Positions 1 to 6,247 of a stretch of 11,605 bases of DNA are shown here, piece after piece. A program made the translations under genes and the position numbers. This DNA is from Micavibrio_B sp048498395 (GTDB lineage: Bacteria > Pseudomonadota > Alphaproteobacteria > Micavibrionales > Micavibrionaceae). The stretch lies in the NCBI GenBank assembly GCA_048498395.1, contig JBEHYB010000077.1:1-11605 (forward strand), read 5' to 3'. Within the stretch, counting starts at the first letter, position 1; each line of letters begins with the position of its first letter. The notes under the pieces were generated by a model, which saw only the letters and a list, made by a program, of their open reading frames with translations, was not told the origin of the DNA and did not search any database.

Positions 1-602
1 AATATCTCTCGAAACCCAAAGGGGCATCTGAAGGCCTTTCCATGGTTTACGATAAAGGCCAGTACACGACGACGACACCCGGCACGGCACAATTTACCGG
101 CGGCTCTTACGATGTCGCCCTCACCGGCCCCGGCTTTATGGGCGTTCAGACGCTCACAGGCGGCATGCAATATACACGCGCCGGAAATTTCACAGTCGAC
201 AATACCGGCAAGCTTGTCACTTCGAGCGGCTTGCAGGTCGCCGGAGCCGGTGGCACCGCGATCCTCATTCCGCAAGGCGCGACAGATGTAAAAATAAATG
301 AAGACGGCAGCGTCATCGCCGGCGGTTCGACCGTCGGACAGATCGGCATGTTCGAATTCTCGAACCTCCAGTCCCTGACACCGGAAGGCAACGGCCTTTA
401 TTCTTCGAAGACTCCCGGCACGCCCGCGACAAACACGACAATGAAACAGGGCATGATCGAAGGCTCCAACGTCAATGCCATCAGCGAGATGTCACGCATG
501 ATCGAGATCTCGCGCGATTACGAACAGACCATGAATATGCTGAAAACTGAACATGACCGCCAGGCGGGTGCCATTCAGGCCCTTGCGAAAACCGGCAGCT
601 AA
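1..602 (+). CDS. flgF: Flagellar proximal rod protein FlgF, 3' part (5' end outside window)
   Basis: FlgF is a proximal-rod subunit of the flagellar basal body, exported through the flagellar type III apparatus into the periplasm. The frame is already open at position 3 (first residues YLSKPKGASEGLSMVYDKGQ), so the ATG at 42 is internal and about the first 50-60 residues lie outside the window; 199 residues are visible. Typical rod/hook-family signatures are present: the 'YTRAGNFTVDNTGKLVTSSGLQV' type core near the middle and the C-terminal 'QGMIEGSNVNAISEMSRMIEISRDYEQTMNML' helix, which forms the coiled D0 domain. FlgF rather than FlgG is inferred from its place just upstream of flgG and from the shorter, less canonical C-terminal helix. 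flgG follows after 24 bp, so the two are almost certainly co-transcribed. Identification is firm at family level. Confidence 0.93.
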   Translation, partial: YLSKPKGASEGLSMVYDKGQYTTTTPGTAQFTGGSYDVALTGPGFMGVQTLTGGMQYTRAGNFTVDNTGKLVTSSGLQVAGAGGTAILIPQGATDVKINEDGSVIAGGSTVGQIGMFEFSNLQSLTPEGNGLYSSKTPGTPATNTTMKQGMIEGSNVNAISEMSRMIEISRDYEQTMNMLKTEHDRQAGAIQALAKTGS

Positions 603-613
603 CAAAGGATTAG

Positions 614-619
614 AAGGAG
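614..619 (+). promoter_or_regulatory. Ribosome binding site of flgG
   Basis: A perfect AAGGAG lies 7 bases before the ATG at 627. It fixes the start of flgG and is the strongest Shine-Dalgarno in this operon, in keeping with FlgG being the most abundant rod subunit. Confidence 0.85.
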
Positions 620-626
620 ATAAAAC

Positions 627-1412
627 ATGAGATCACTTAGTATCGGCGCAACAGGTATGTTAGCCCAGCAGCTCAATGTCGACACCATCTCGAACAACAT
701 CGCCAACATGACGACGACAGGCTTTAAACGCCAGCGCATGGAATTCGCCGATTTGATGTACCAGCATCTCGATCGCCCGGGTTCACAGGCCAGCGCGAAC
801 GGCGATACCGTTCCATCAGGTATCTCCATGGGTCTCGGTGTCAAACCGGTGGCGACTTACAGAATTCACGAGCAAGGCACGATCCAGATCACCGACGGCG
901 ATCTCGATGTCGCGATCAATGGCGGCGGTATGTTTCAGGTTGAAATGCCGGACGGCTCGACGGGCTATACCCGCGCCGGTTCTTTCCAGCGCAATGAGAA
1001 CGGCGAAATCGTCACCAACGAAGGCTATAAAATCACGCCGAATATTACGATCCCGTCAACAGCGAGCGCCGTTGAAATCAACGCGGAAGGCGAAGTTCTG
1101 GCGACTATTCCGGGACAGACGTCACAGCAGAATTTGGGACAGATCCAGCTCGCGACCTTCGTCAACCCGTCGGGTTTGGAAGCCACAGGCGATAATTTGT
1201 TCCTTGAGACAGATGCCTCCGGCGCGCCGGTGGTCGGCAATCCGGGCGATGACAATATCGGCCACCTGCAACAGGGAATGCTTGAATCCTCGAACGTCGA
1301 CGCGGTCAAGGAAATCACCAACATGATCAGCGCGCAGCGCGCCTATGAAATGAACTCGAATGTCATCAAGACATCCGACGACATGCTGCAAGCCGTCAAT
1401 CAACTGAGATAA
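627..1412 (+). CDS. flgG: Flagellar distal rod protein FlgG
   Basis: FlgG forms the distal rod that runs through the P and L rings. The protein has 261 residues, the normal length for FlgG. It opens with the family N-terminal D0 helix and its signature 'LNVDTISNNIANMTTTGFKRQR' (about residues 17-38), has the central 'GYTRAGSFQRNENGEIVTNEGYKI' motif, and closes with the canonical C-terminal helix 'LESSNVDAVKEITNMISAQRAYEMNSNVIKTSDDMLQAVNQLR'. The start is set by a strong Shine-Dalgarno 7 bases upstream. flgA starts 15 bp after the stop. Everything is intact; no unusual feature was seen. Confidence 0.97.
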   Translation: MRSLSIGATGMLAQQLNVDTISNNIANMTTTGFKRQRMEFADLMYQHLDRPGSQASANGDTVPSGISMGLGVKPVATYRIHEQGTIQITDGDLDVAINGGGMFQVEMPDGSTGYTRAGSFQRNENGEIVTNEGYKITPNITIPSTASAVEINAEGEVLATIPGQTSQQNLGQIQLATFVNPSGLEATGDNLFLETDASGAPVVGNPGDDNIGHLQQGMLESSNVDAVKEITNMISAQRAYEMNSNVIKTSDDMLQAVNQLR

Positions 1413-1427
1413 TAACGGGAGGCTAGA

Positions 1428-2417
1428 ATGACCAGCCAGGACATCAACGACATCAGACAGGCCACTTATAAAATGTGCCGTGCCGGTTTGCAGACTGTCA
1501 TCATGACCCTGCTGCTCGGAACAACCTCCTCTTTCGTCCTGATCACGAACGCCCAGGCCGCGCCTTCGACATTGAAAGGCACAGCCGTCATTAATGACGA
1601 TGTGGTGCGCCTTGGCGACATTTTCGACAATACGGAACGCGCCGATGCCGTCCTCGGTGCCGCACCTGAAATCGGCAAGGATATGACACTGAACGCCGGC
1701 CGCCTGCAGCGCATCGCTGAAGTCTATGCCGTTGAATGGAAGCCGAAATCCGCGGGCGAACAGATCATCATCCGCCGCGACTCCCACACGATCGACCTGC
1801 AAACGATTACCGATGCGCTCAAAGCGTCGCTGACTGAAAAAGGCATACAGGGCAATTTCAATCTTGATATGGCGAACCTCTCGACCGGCATCACGCTGCC
1901 TGCAAATATTGACGCGACAGTTGAAATCACGAATGTGAACTATACGCCGGGCCGCGATGTTTTCTCTGCAACCGTCGCCGTGCCGTCGGCTGAAAAACCG
2001 GTGAAAACCGTGCAGGTTTCGGGCCTTATCACACGCACCGTGTCAGTCCCGTCCCTGAACAAGGCGACGCGTCTGGGCGACATTATCTCAGCCTCCGACA
2101 TCGCCTGGATGGACGTGCCTGAACGCTCGATCACCAACGACACTATTCTCGATGCGGACGATCTGATCGGCAAGACACCGAACCGTATCCTGACCGCCAG
2201 CCGCCCGGTGCGCACGAACGATGTTCAGATGCCGCAGCTTGTGGCACGCGGCGATGATGTGACGATCCTTTATGAAATGAACGGCATGACGCTTTCTGCC
2301 AAGGGCAAGTCCCAGCAGGGCGGCGCACAGGGCGACCTGATCCGCGTCACCAATCTCTCCAGCGCCAAATCGATGTCGGCGCAGGTAACAGGCGACCGCA
2401 CCGTGACGGTTCAATAG
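1428..2417 (+). CDS. flgA: Flagellar basal body P-ring formation protein FlgA
   Basis: FlgA is the periplasmic chaperone that helps FlgI assemble into the P ring. The 329-residue product has an N-terminal export signal: a hydrophobic stretch 'VIMTLLLGTTSSFVLITNAQA' (about residues 24-44) followed by AP, giving a likely signal peptidase I cut after AQA. The n-region is unusually long; the Met at residue 17 is an alternative start, but the ATG at 1428 has GGGAGG 5 bases upstream (1417-1422) and is preferred. The C-terminal part (about residues 205-329) is the SAF/ChapFlgA domain, recognisable from 'VPSLNKATRLGDIISASDIAWMDVP', 'DLIGKTPNRILTASRPVRTNDVQ' and 'VARGDDVTILYEMNGMTLSAKGKSQQGGAQGDLIRVTNLSS'. 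It sits between flgG and flgH, a usual alphaproteobacterial order. Confidence 0.95.
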   Translation: MTSQDINDIRQATYKMCRAGLQTVIMTLLLGTTSSFVLITNAQAAPSTLKGTAVINDDVVRLGDIFDNTERADAVLGAAPEIGKDMTLNAGRLQRIAEVYAVEWKPKSAGEQIIIRRDSHTIDLQTITDALKASLTEKGIQGNFNLDMANLSTGITLPANIDATVEITNVNYTPGRDVFSATVAVPSAEKPVKTVQVSGLITRTVSVPSLNKATRLGDIISASDIAWMDVPERSITNDTILDADDLIGKTPNRILTASRPVRTNDVQMPQLVARGDDVTILYEMNGMTLSAKGKSQQGGAQGDLIRVTNLSSAKSMSAQVTGDRTVTVQ

Positions 2418-2472
2418 ACAGATTTAACTAAGACTAAAAGACTGCGTAAAAAAATAGAAAAGGTGGGCTAAA

Positions 2473-3252
2473 ATGAAAAACACAATTGAAAAAATCTACA
2501 GACATTCGCTGGTGCAGCCAGTGGCGATCGCTTTACTCGCGACCTCCGCGCTCTCTGCCTGCTCCGCCATGGACCGCGTCAAGGATATCGGCCAGCCACC
2601 GGCACAGACAGGCATCATCAACCCGACGATGAAGGCCGATTACCAGCCGGTTTCGATGCCGATGCCGGCTCCGAAAACCTATACACGCCAGGCAAATTCT
2701 CTCTGGACGGGTTCGCAGAAAGGCTTCTTCAAGGACCAGCGCGCGGATGAAATCGGGGATATCCTGACCGTCATCATCAATATCGACGACAAAGGCCAGT
2801 TGAAGGACGAAACAACACGTACGCGCGATTCAGCAGAAAACCTCGCTGTGCCTAAACTCTTCGGTCTCGAGACCAAGGATTTCGCGAAAGTCCTGCCTGA
2901 ATCCGTCGATCCGACCGATCTCGTGACAGCCGCCGGTGATTCAAATCACAAAGGAACCGGCAAGATCGACCGTCAGGAGAAAATTGAAATGAAGCTTGCG
3001 GCGACCATCATGCAGGTACTGCCGAACGGTAACATGGTGATCTCCGGCACGCAGGAAGTGCGCGTCAATTACGAGAACCGAATTCTCAAGCTGAACGGCA
3101 TCATCCGTCCGGAAGATATCGGCATCGAGAATTCAATTCCCTACGACAAGATCGCGGAAGCGCGGATTTCCTACGGCGGCAAAGGCCAGCTCTCGGATGT
3201 CCAGCAACCCCGCTACGGACAGCAGCTCTATGACATCGTAGCGCCGTTTTAA
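2473..3252 (+). CDS. flgH: Flagellar L-ring lipoprotein FlgH
   Basis: FlgH makes the L ring in the outer membrane. The 259-residue product has a lipoprotein signal: a hydrophobic segment followed by the lipobox L27-S28-A29-C30, so Cys30 would be lipidated after signal peptidase II cleavage. Family motifs follow: 'SLWTGSQKGFFKDQRADEIGDILTVIINIDDKGQL' from about residue 75, a central 'KGTGKIDRQEKIEMKLAATIMQVLPNGNMVISGTQEVRVNYENRILKLNGIIRPEDI', and the C-terminal 'ISYGGKGQLSDVQQPRYGQQLYDIVAPF'. The start is supported by AGGTGGG at 2461-2467, 5 bases upstream. The 55-bp gap after flgA shows no terminator, so it belongs to the flgF-flgG-flgA operon and is the last gene before the terminator at 3309-3343. 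Confidence 0.97.
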   Translation: MKNTIEKIYRHSLVQPVAIALLATSALSACSAMDRVKDIGQPPAQTGIINPTMKADYQPVSMPMPAPKTYTRQANSLWTGSQKGFFKDQRADEIGDILTVIINIDDKGQLKDETTRTRDSAENLAVPKLFGLETKDFAKVLPESVDPTDLVTAAGDSNHKGTGKIDRQEKIEMKLAATIMQVLPNGNMVISGTQEVRVNYENRILKLNGIIRPEDIGIENSIPYDKIAEARISYGGKGQLSDVQQPRYGQQLYDIVAPF

Positions 3253-3308
3253 AAAAAGTTTTACTGAGTTCTACCTTACCTACCCTTATTACCCACCCTA
3301 ACTCCCTT

Positions 3309-3343
3309 CCGGCCTGCGGTTCCCTCCGCCGGCCGGTTTTTTT
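3309..3343 (+). terminator. Rho-independent terminator after flgH
   Basis: CCGGCC (3309-3314) pairs with GGCCGG (3331-3336), and inside it CGG (3317-3319) pairs with CCG (3326-3328) across a small tg/cc internal bulge. A run of seven T follows at once (3337-3343). It ends the flgF-flgG-flgA-flgH transcript. The 42 bases just before it (3269-3310) contain no G. Confidence 0.85.
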
Positions 3344-3367
3344 ATGCGCATGGCGCGCCCGCAATAT

Positions 3368-3379
3368 TGTTGCGCAACA
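3368..3379. promoter_or_regulatory. 12-bp perfect palindrome, possible operator
   Basis: TGTTGCGCAACA is a perfect palindrome with no spacer. It sits 10 bases upstream of a TTGACC that could be a -35 element for the gene at 3458. The position would suit a regulator acting on that gene. A palindrome of this length can occur by chance, and I do not recognise it as the site of a known regulator. Confidence 0.35.
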
Positions 3380-3389
3380 TATGATTTTC

Positions 3390-3419
3390 TTGACCGTTTT
3401 GACCGACAGACTGTATGCA
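3390..3419 (+). promoter_or_regulatory. Weak sigma70-like promoter candidate for the 3458 gene
   Basis: TTGACC (3390-3395) and TATGCA (3414-3419) are separated by 18 bases. The -35 is 5/6 to consensus and the -10 only 3/6. TTGACC occurs a second time at 3399-3404 (TTGACCGTTTTGACCG), so the -35 assignment is ambiguous. The gene needs a promoter of its own because a strong terminator stands upstream. Confidence 0.35.
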
Positions 3420-3457
3420 GAAAGTAATAATAAAAATAATATTGGTGAGGTTTTTGC

Positions 3458-3856
3458 GTGAAATCAGTGAAGTCGTATCTATCCAGAATCTTCGGCAACA
3501 AAAGCGCCTATGAACTGCCCGTTCCAACTTTCTCGGCGATAAGACTGGAAAAAGGCAATCCGGTCGCGAACGTGACCTGGGAAAGCACGCCTGTTTCAAG
3601 AGATTGCTATATCAACGCGAAAGACATGTGCACGGCGATCACGAATGACAGGGTCACGAAAATCACGCTCGACCAGCTGACCGCCTGGAACGACCGGATT
3701 CAGATCCGCATGGATTCAGGACGCACATGCAAATACCTGCGCGATATCTCGCATGATATCTTTATGACCCAATGGGAAATGGAAGAATTGTCGAACACAA
3801 GACCGCCGACAGGTCCGGCGACCGATATCAATCCTTATCTACGGCTTGCCGCCTGA
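3458..3856 (+). CDS. Unrecognised 132-residue protein between flgH and dksA
   Basis: I do not recognise this protein. It starts with GTG at 3458, supported by GGTGAGG (3444-3450) 7 bases upstream; no better ATG lies in frame near the beginning. It has no signal peptide or membrane segment and is predicted cytoplasmic. It has a basic N-terminus (MKSVKSYLSRIFGNK), a 'WESTPVSRDCYINAKDMCTAITNDRVTKITLDQLTAWNDRIQIRMDSGRTCKYL' middle, and three cysteines (C50, C58, C91) that do not form a standard metal-binding motif. Codon use looks like that of the neighbouring flagellar genes. It is isolated from the flgH operon by a terminator and converges on dksA, with only 6 bp between the two stop codons. 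Its coding status is supported by the start signals and by the tight fit between genes; a flagellar role is only suggested by place. Confidence 0.75.
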   Translation: MKSVKSYLSRIFGNKSAYELPVPTFSAIRLEKGNPVANVTWESTPVSRDCYINAKDMCTAITNDRVTKITLDQLTAWNDRIQIRMDSGRTCKYLRDISHDIFMTQWEMEELSNTRPPTGPATDINPYLRLAA

Positions 3857-3862
3857 TATGAT

Positions 3863-4294
3863 TTATTCGTCGCGCTGCGTGCGTTCCATACGCTCGTGAC
3901 GCTCCTGCGCCTCGATCGACAATGTCGCGATCGGACGCGCGTCAAGACGGCCGACACCGATCGGCTCTCCTGTTTCTTCACAATAACCGTAAGTGCCGTC
4001 ATCGATACGCAGCAGGGCTTCGTTGATCTTGGTGATCAGCTTGCGCTCGCGGTCGCGGGTGCGCAACTCAAGCGCGTGGTCGGTTTCGGCCGACGCGCGG
4101 TCGGTCAGGTCAGGCTGCTGCAGTTCGGTCGTTTGCAGCGTGTCATGGATAGTGGCCGAGGATTCGCGCAAAAGCTCTTCGCGCCAGTTGATCAACTTCC
4201 GGCGGAAATATTCCGTCATGGTTGGATTCATGAATTTCTCTTTGTCGGTTGGCTTGTAGTCGGGCGAAACATTCGCGCTGCCGGCTTTAGACAT
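3863..4294 (-). CDS. dksA: DksA/TraR-family RNA polymerase-binding transcription factor, single-cysteine type
   Basis: DksA binds the secondary channel of RNA polymerase and, with ppGpp, resets promoter choice. The 143-residue product has the long coiled coil with the tip motif DxxDxA as D62-L-T-D65-R-A67, matching the functional acidic tip. The C-terminal globular part 'YGYCEETGEPIGVGRLDARPIATLSIEAQERHER' aligns with the zinc finger of E. coli DksA, but only the first ligand is a cysteine (C105); the other three places are T108, S126 and A129. From memory, reduced-cysteine DksA proteins with the CEETGEP sequence are common in Alphaproteobacteria, so this is a class feature and not decay. The start is supported by AAAGGA about 8 bases upstream (complement of 4301-4307). 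It is probably transcribed from its own promoter (4348-4376) and perhaps also by read-through from fliX. Confidence 0.93.
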   Translation of the reverse strand: MSKAGSANVSPDYKPTDKEKFMNPTMTEYFRRKLINWREELLRESSATIHDTLQTTELQQPDLTDRASAETDHALELRTRDRERKLITKINEALLRIDDGTYGYCEETGEPIGVGRLDARPIATLSIEAQERHERMERTQRDE

Positions 4295-4310
4295 CTTCTA
4301 TCCTTTCGGT

Positions 4311-4325
4311 CCCCGTGAATCGGGG
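4311..4325 (-). other. Small hairpin in the dksA leader
   Basis: CCCCG (4311-4315) and CGGGG (4321-4325) can pair around a 5-base loop, within the predicted 5' leader of dksA and just upstream of its Shine-Dalgarno. No T-run follows on either strand, so it is not a terminator. It may affect mRNA stability or access to the ribosome; a role is unproven. Confidence 0.3.
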
Positions 4326-4347
4326 GGTAGAGCATTCTTGAGGCAGG

Positions 4348-4376
4348 AAGATAGGCAGAAAACCCCTAAAACTCAA
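4348..4376 (-). promoter_or_regulatory. Sigma70-type promoter of dksA
   Basis: Read on the - strand: TTGAGT (complement of 4371-4376), a 17-base spacer, then TATCTT (complement of 4348-4353). Each box matches 4 of 6 consensus bases and the spacing is optimal. Transcription would start near 4341, giving a leader of about 47 bases before the dksA ATG. This allows housekeeping expression of dksA independent of fliX. Confidence 0.55.
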
Positions 4377-4441
4377 GACCATCCGGGCCGAACGCCCTGT
4401 TTTTCAACTATTTTTACCGTTTTTCGGAGAAAAATACCGAC

Positions 4442-4891
4442 CTAAAGCACTTTAGTGGCATCGAGCGCCATGCGCATTTTGGCTATCTCGATCTGGGCCC
4501 GCAGGTCGATCTCGTCGAGAATCGAGGCCATTTGCGGGTCCTGAACGCGTTCACGGTGCGAGGCGACGACATCCGCGATATCGACCATATTGCCGACGCT
4601 TAAGTTGCCGGTCAGCATACCGAGGCGCAGCTTGTCCAGCTGGCGCAAAATCGTATCGGCGCGTTTTCTCATGCGTCCGCGTGTCGCGCGTTCCGCCGGG
4701 TCTTCGGCTCCCTGCGCGGCGAGCAGCACGTCAATCCGGGCGATCGCGCCGGCGGCTGACGTATGCGCGGCTTCCGCCGCTTCTTCGGTGCCCAGCAGTC
4801 CGCTGAATTCCGAGCTGCCGGACGCTTTGGTTCCGCCTGCCTTTTTCGCACCGCTGGTTTTCTCTGTTTTACCTGGACCTGTGATCTTCAT
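4442..4891 (-). CDS. fliX: Flagellar assembly regulator FliX
   Basis: FliX is the alphaproteobacterial trans-acting factor that couples early basal-body assembly to the sigma54 activator FlbD; in Caulobacter it binds FlbD and controls its activity. The 149-residue product has the expected form: a short 'MKITGPGK' start, a Lys/Gly/Ser/Ala-rich flexible segment (residues 9-30), then an alpha-helical body with 'AIARIDVLLAAQGAEDPAERATRGRMRKRADTILRQLDKLRLGMLTGNLS' and the closing 'ILDEIDLRAQIEIAKMRMA', which is characteristic of the family's C-terminus. Its place, divergent from flgI with dksA downstream, resembles the Caulobacter arrangement as I remember it. No good Shine-Dalgarno precedes the ATG, and I see no convincing promoter on the - strand in the divergent region. 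Confidence 0.92.
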   Translation of the reverse strand: MKITGPGKTEKTSGAKKAGGTKASGSSEFSGLLGTEEAAEAAHTSAAGAIARIDVLLAAQGAEDPAERATRGRMRKRADTILRQLDKLRLGMLTGNLSVGNMVDIADVVASHRERVQDPQMASILDEIDLRAQIEIAKMRMALDATKVL

Positions 4892-4924
4892 ATAACCATT
4901 TTACCAAACTGAAATTTATTTGCA

Positions 4925-4943
4925 CCCGGCAAGTTTTGCCGGG
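4925..4943. promoter_or_regulatory. Perfect 8-3-8 inverted repeat, candidate FlbD enhancer (ftr-like)
   Basis: CCCGGCAA (4925-4932) and TTGCCGGG (4936-4943) are exact reverse complements around GTT. The centre is 100 bp upstream of the -24 GG of the sigma54 promoter at 5032-5049, a normal enhancer distance, and about 43 bp upstream of the fliX start. It resembles the ftr sites bound by FlbD in Caulobacter as I remember them, and fliX, the FlbD partner, is next to it. No T-run follows, so it is not a terminator. Assignment to FlbD is inference. Confidence 0.65.
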
Positions 4944-4963
4944 CTCAGGGGTACACCGATAAT
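4936..4963 (+). promoter_or_regulatory. Possible sigma70-like promoter overlapping the palindrome
   Basis: TTGCCG (4936-4941) and GATAAT (4958-4963) are 16 bases apart; matches to consensus are 4/6 and 5/6. The -35 box is the right arm of the inverted repeat, so a protein bound there would block it. It would give a long leader (about 120 bases) to flgI. This is a weak call and may be chance. Confidence 0.25.
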
Positions 4964-5031
4964 AGCCTCAAGTAATTAAGTAAAAACAGCTACTTACCCG
5001 CTACGCTATAAAATCGCCTCTTCCACCGCTA

Positions 5032-5049
5032 TTGGCACGATCCTCGCAA
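5032..5049 (+). promoter_or_regulatory. Sigma54 (-24/-12) promoter of flgI
   Basis: TTGGCACG-ATCC-TCGCAA fits the RpoN consensus YTGGCACG-N4-TTGCW with one mismatch (TCGC for TTGC). GG (5034-5035) and GC (5046-5047) are the required 10 bases apart. Predicted transcription start is near 5059, about 31 bases before the flgI ATG. Use of sigma54 fits class II/III flagellar genes governed by FlbD and FliX. Confidence 0.8.
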
Positions 5050-5089
5050 GGTACCCACCAACAATACAAAAAACTTATGGTGGTTAGTA

Positions 5090-6247
5090 ATGAAACAGGT
5101 AAAGAAAAAATCGACAGGACTTGACGGGCTGGCCCTGTTTTGGGTGGGCCTGTTCTTTATGTTTCTGGCTCTTTTCGGCAATTCAGTCCCGGCCCATGCC
5201 GGCACGACGCGTATCAAGGATATCGTCAATATCGAAGGCGTGCGTGACAACGTGCTCATCGGTTACGGTCTCGTCGTCGGCCTGAACGGCTCGGGCGACA
5301 AGCTCGCAAACTCCCCTTTCACCGGTCAGTCACTGATCGCCATGCTTGAACGCTTGGGCGTTAACGTCCGCGGCCAGAATCTGAACACGGGTAACGTCGC
5401 CGCCGTTATGGTCACCGGCACGTTGCCGCCTTTCGCAAACCAGGGATTTAAAACGGATATTACCGTCTCCACGCTCGGCGATGCCAAATCGCTGCAGGGC
5501 GGTACTCTTCTTGTCACACCTTTGAAAGGCGCTGACGGCGAAGTCTATGCCGTAGCCCAAGGCCCGATCGCCATTTCCGGTTTCGCGGCCGGCGGCGACG
5601 CACAGACCGTTACACAAAATACGCCGACACGCGGACGCGTGGCATCAGGTGCCATCGTTGAAAAAGAAATCGACTTTAACCTGAACGATCTTCCTGAAGT
5701 GCGCCTGTCCCTGCGCAATCCTGACTTTACGACAGCCCGCCGTATCGCCCGCGCCATCAATGGCTTCACGAATGGCGAACTGGCAACCGCCGTCAATGAC
5801 GCAACCGTTCAGCTTAAAAAGCCTGAAGGCTATGCCGGCGGCATCGTCGACCTTATCACCGATATCGAACAACTGCCTGTCGAACCCGACCAGATCGCTC
5901 GCGTCGTCATTGATGAGAACTCCGGCACGATCGTCATGGGTTCTGACGTGCGCATCTCGACAATTGCGATCGCACAGGGCAACCTGACCATCAAGGTCAA
6001 TGAGACACCACAGGTATCGCAACCGAACCCGTTCGCCGAACAAGGATCGACCGTCGTCGTGCCGAGATCGGATATCCAGATCAACCAGAGCAAGGACGCG
6101 AAACTGGCCGTGCTTGAGAACGGCGTGACATTGCAGGATCTCGTCACGGGCCTTAACAAGCTCGGTGTCGGCCCGCGCGATATCATTACGATCTTGCAAG
6201 CCATCAAAGCCGCAGGCGCGCTGCAGGCAGAAATCGAGACGATGTAA
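5090..6247 (+). CDS. flgI: Flagellar P-ring protein FlgI
   Basis: FlgI assembles around the rod in the periplasm to form the P ring, assisted by FlgA (encoded at 1428). The 385-residue precursor has a Sec signal peptide: basic MKQVKKK, a hydrophobic core near residues 14-31, and a cut after AHA (residue 37). The mature protein begins 'GTTRIKDIVNIEGVRDNVLIGYGLVVGLNGSGDK', the highly conserved FlgI opening, followed by 'LLVTPLKGADGEVYAVAQGPIAISGF', 'IVMGSDVRISTIAIAQGNLTIKV', and the C-terminal 'VLENGVTLQDLVTGLNKLGVGPRDIITILQAIKAAGALQAEIETM'. GGTGG (5079-5083) lies 6 bases before the ATG. It leads a unit transcribed from the sigma54 promoter just upstream, and its stop codon shares one base with the next start (TAATG). 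Confidence 0.98.
   Translation: MKQVKKKSTGLDGLALFWVGLFFMFLALFGNSVPAHAGTTRIKDIVNIEGVRDNVLIGYGLVVGLNGSGDKLANSPFTGQSLIAMLERLGVNVRGQNLNTGNVAAVMVTGTLPPFANQGFKTDITVSTLGDAKSLQGGTLLVTPLKGADGEVYAVAQGPIAISGFAAGGDAQTVTQNTPTRGRVASGAIVEKEIDFNLNDLPEVRLSLRNPDFTTARRIARAINGFTNGELATAVNDATVQLKKPEGYAGGIVDLITDIEQLPVEPDQIARVVIDENSGTIVMGSDVRISTIAIAQGNLTIKVNETPQVSQPNPFAEQGSTVVVPRSDIQINQSKDAKLAVLENGVTLQDLVTGLNKLGVGPRDIITILQAIKAAGALQAEIETM

Noticed and set aside
205..222. CCGGCAAGCTTG in flgF as a second FlbD-type site
   Set aside because: Only a partial palindrome, inside coding sequence and not near a promoter; likely codon-driven chance.
1122..1802. 226-residue open frame on the - strand across flgG and flgA
   Set aside because: It lies wholly over two clear flagellar genes on the other strand, has no Shine-Dalgarno or recognisable motif, and is explained by their codon pattern.
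4384..4406. GGGC-CGAAC-GCCC followed by TGTTTTT as a + strand terminator
   Set aside because: The stem is only 4 bp and no + strand gene ends here; the region lies between two - strand genes.
4420..4434. TTTTTC/GAAAAA pairing as a fliX terminator
   Set aside because: The stem is almost all A/T and has no stable GC part; it is not credible as an intrinsic terminator.
4292..4895. Idea that the DksA cysteine losses or the weak fliX Shine-Dalgarno mark pseudogenes
   Set aside because: Both reading frames are full length with conserved functional motifs, and reduced-cysteine DksA is known in this class.
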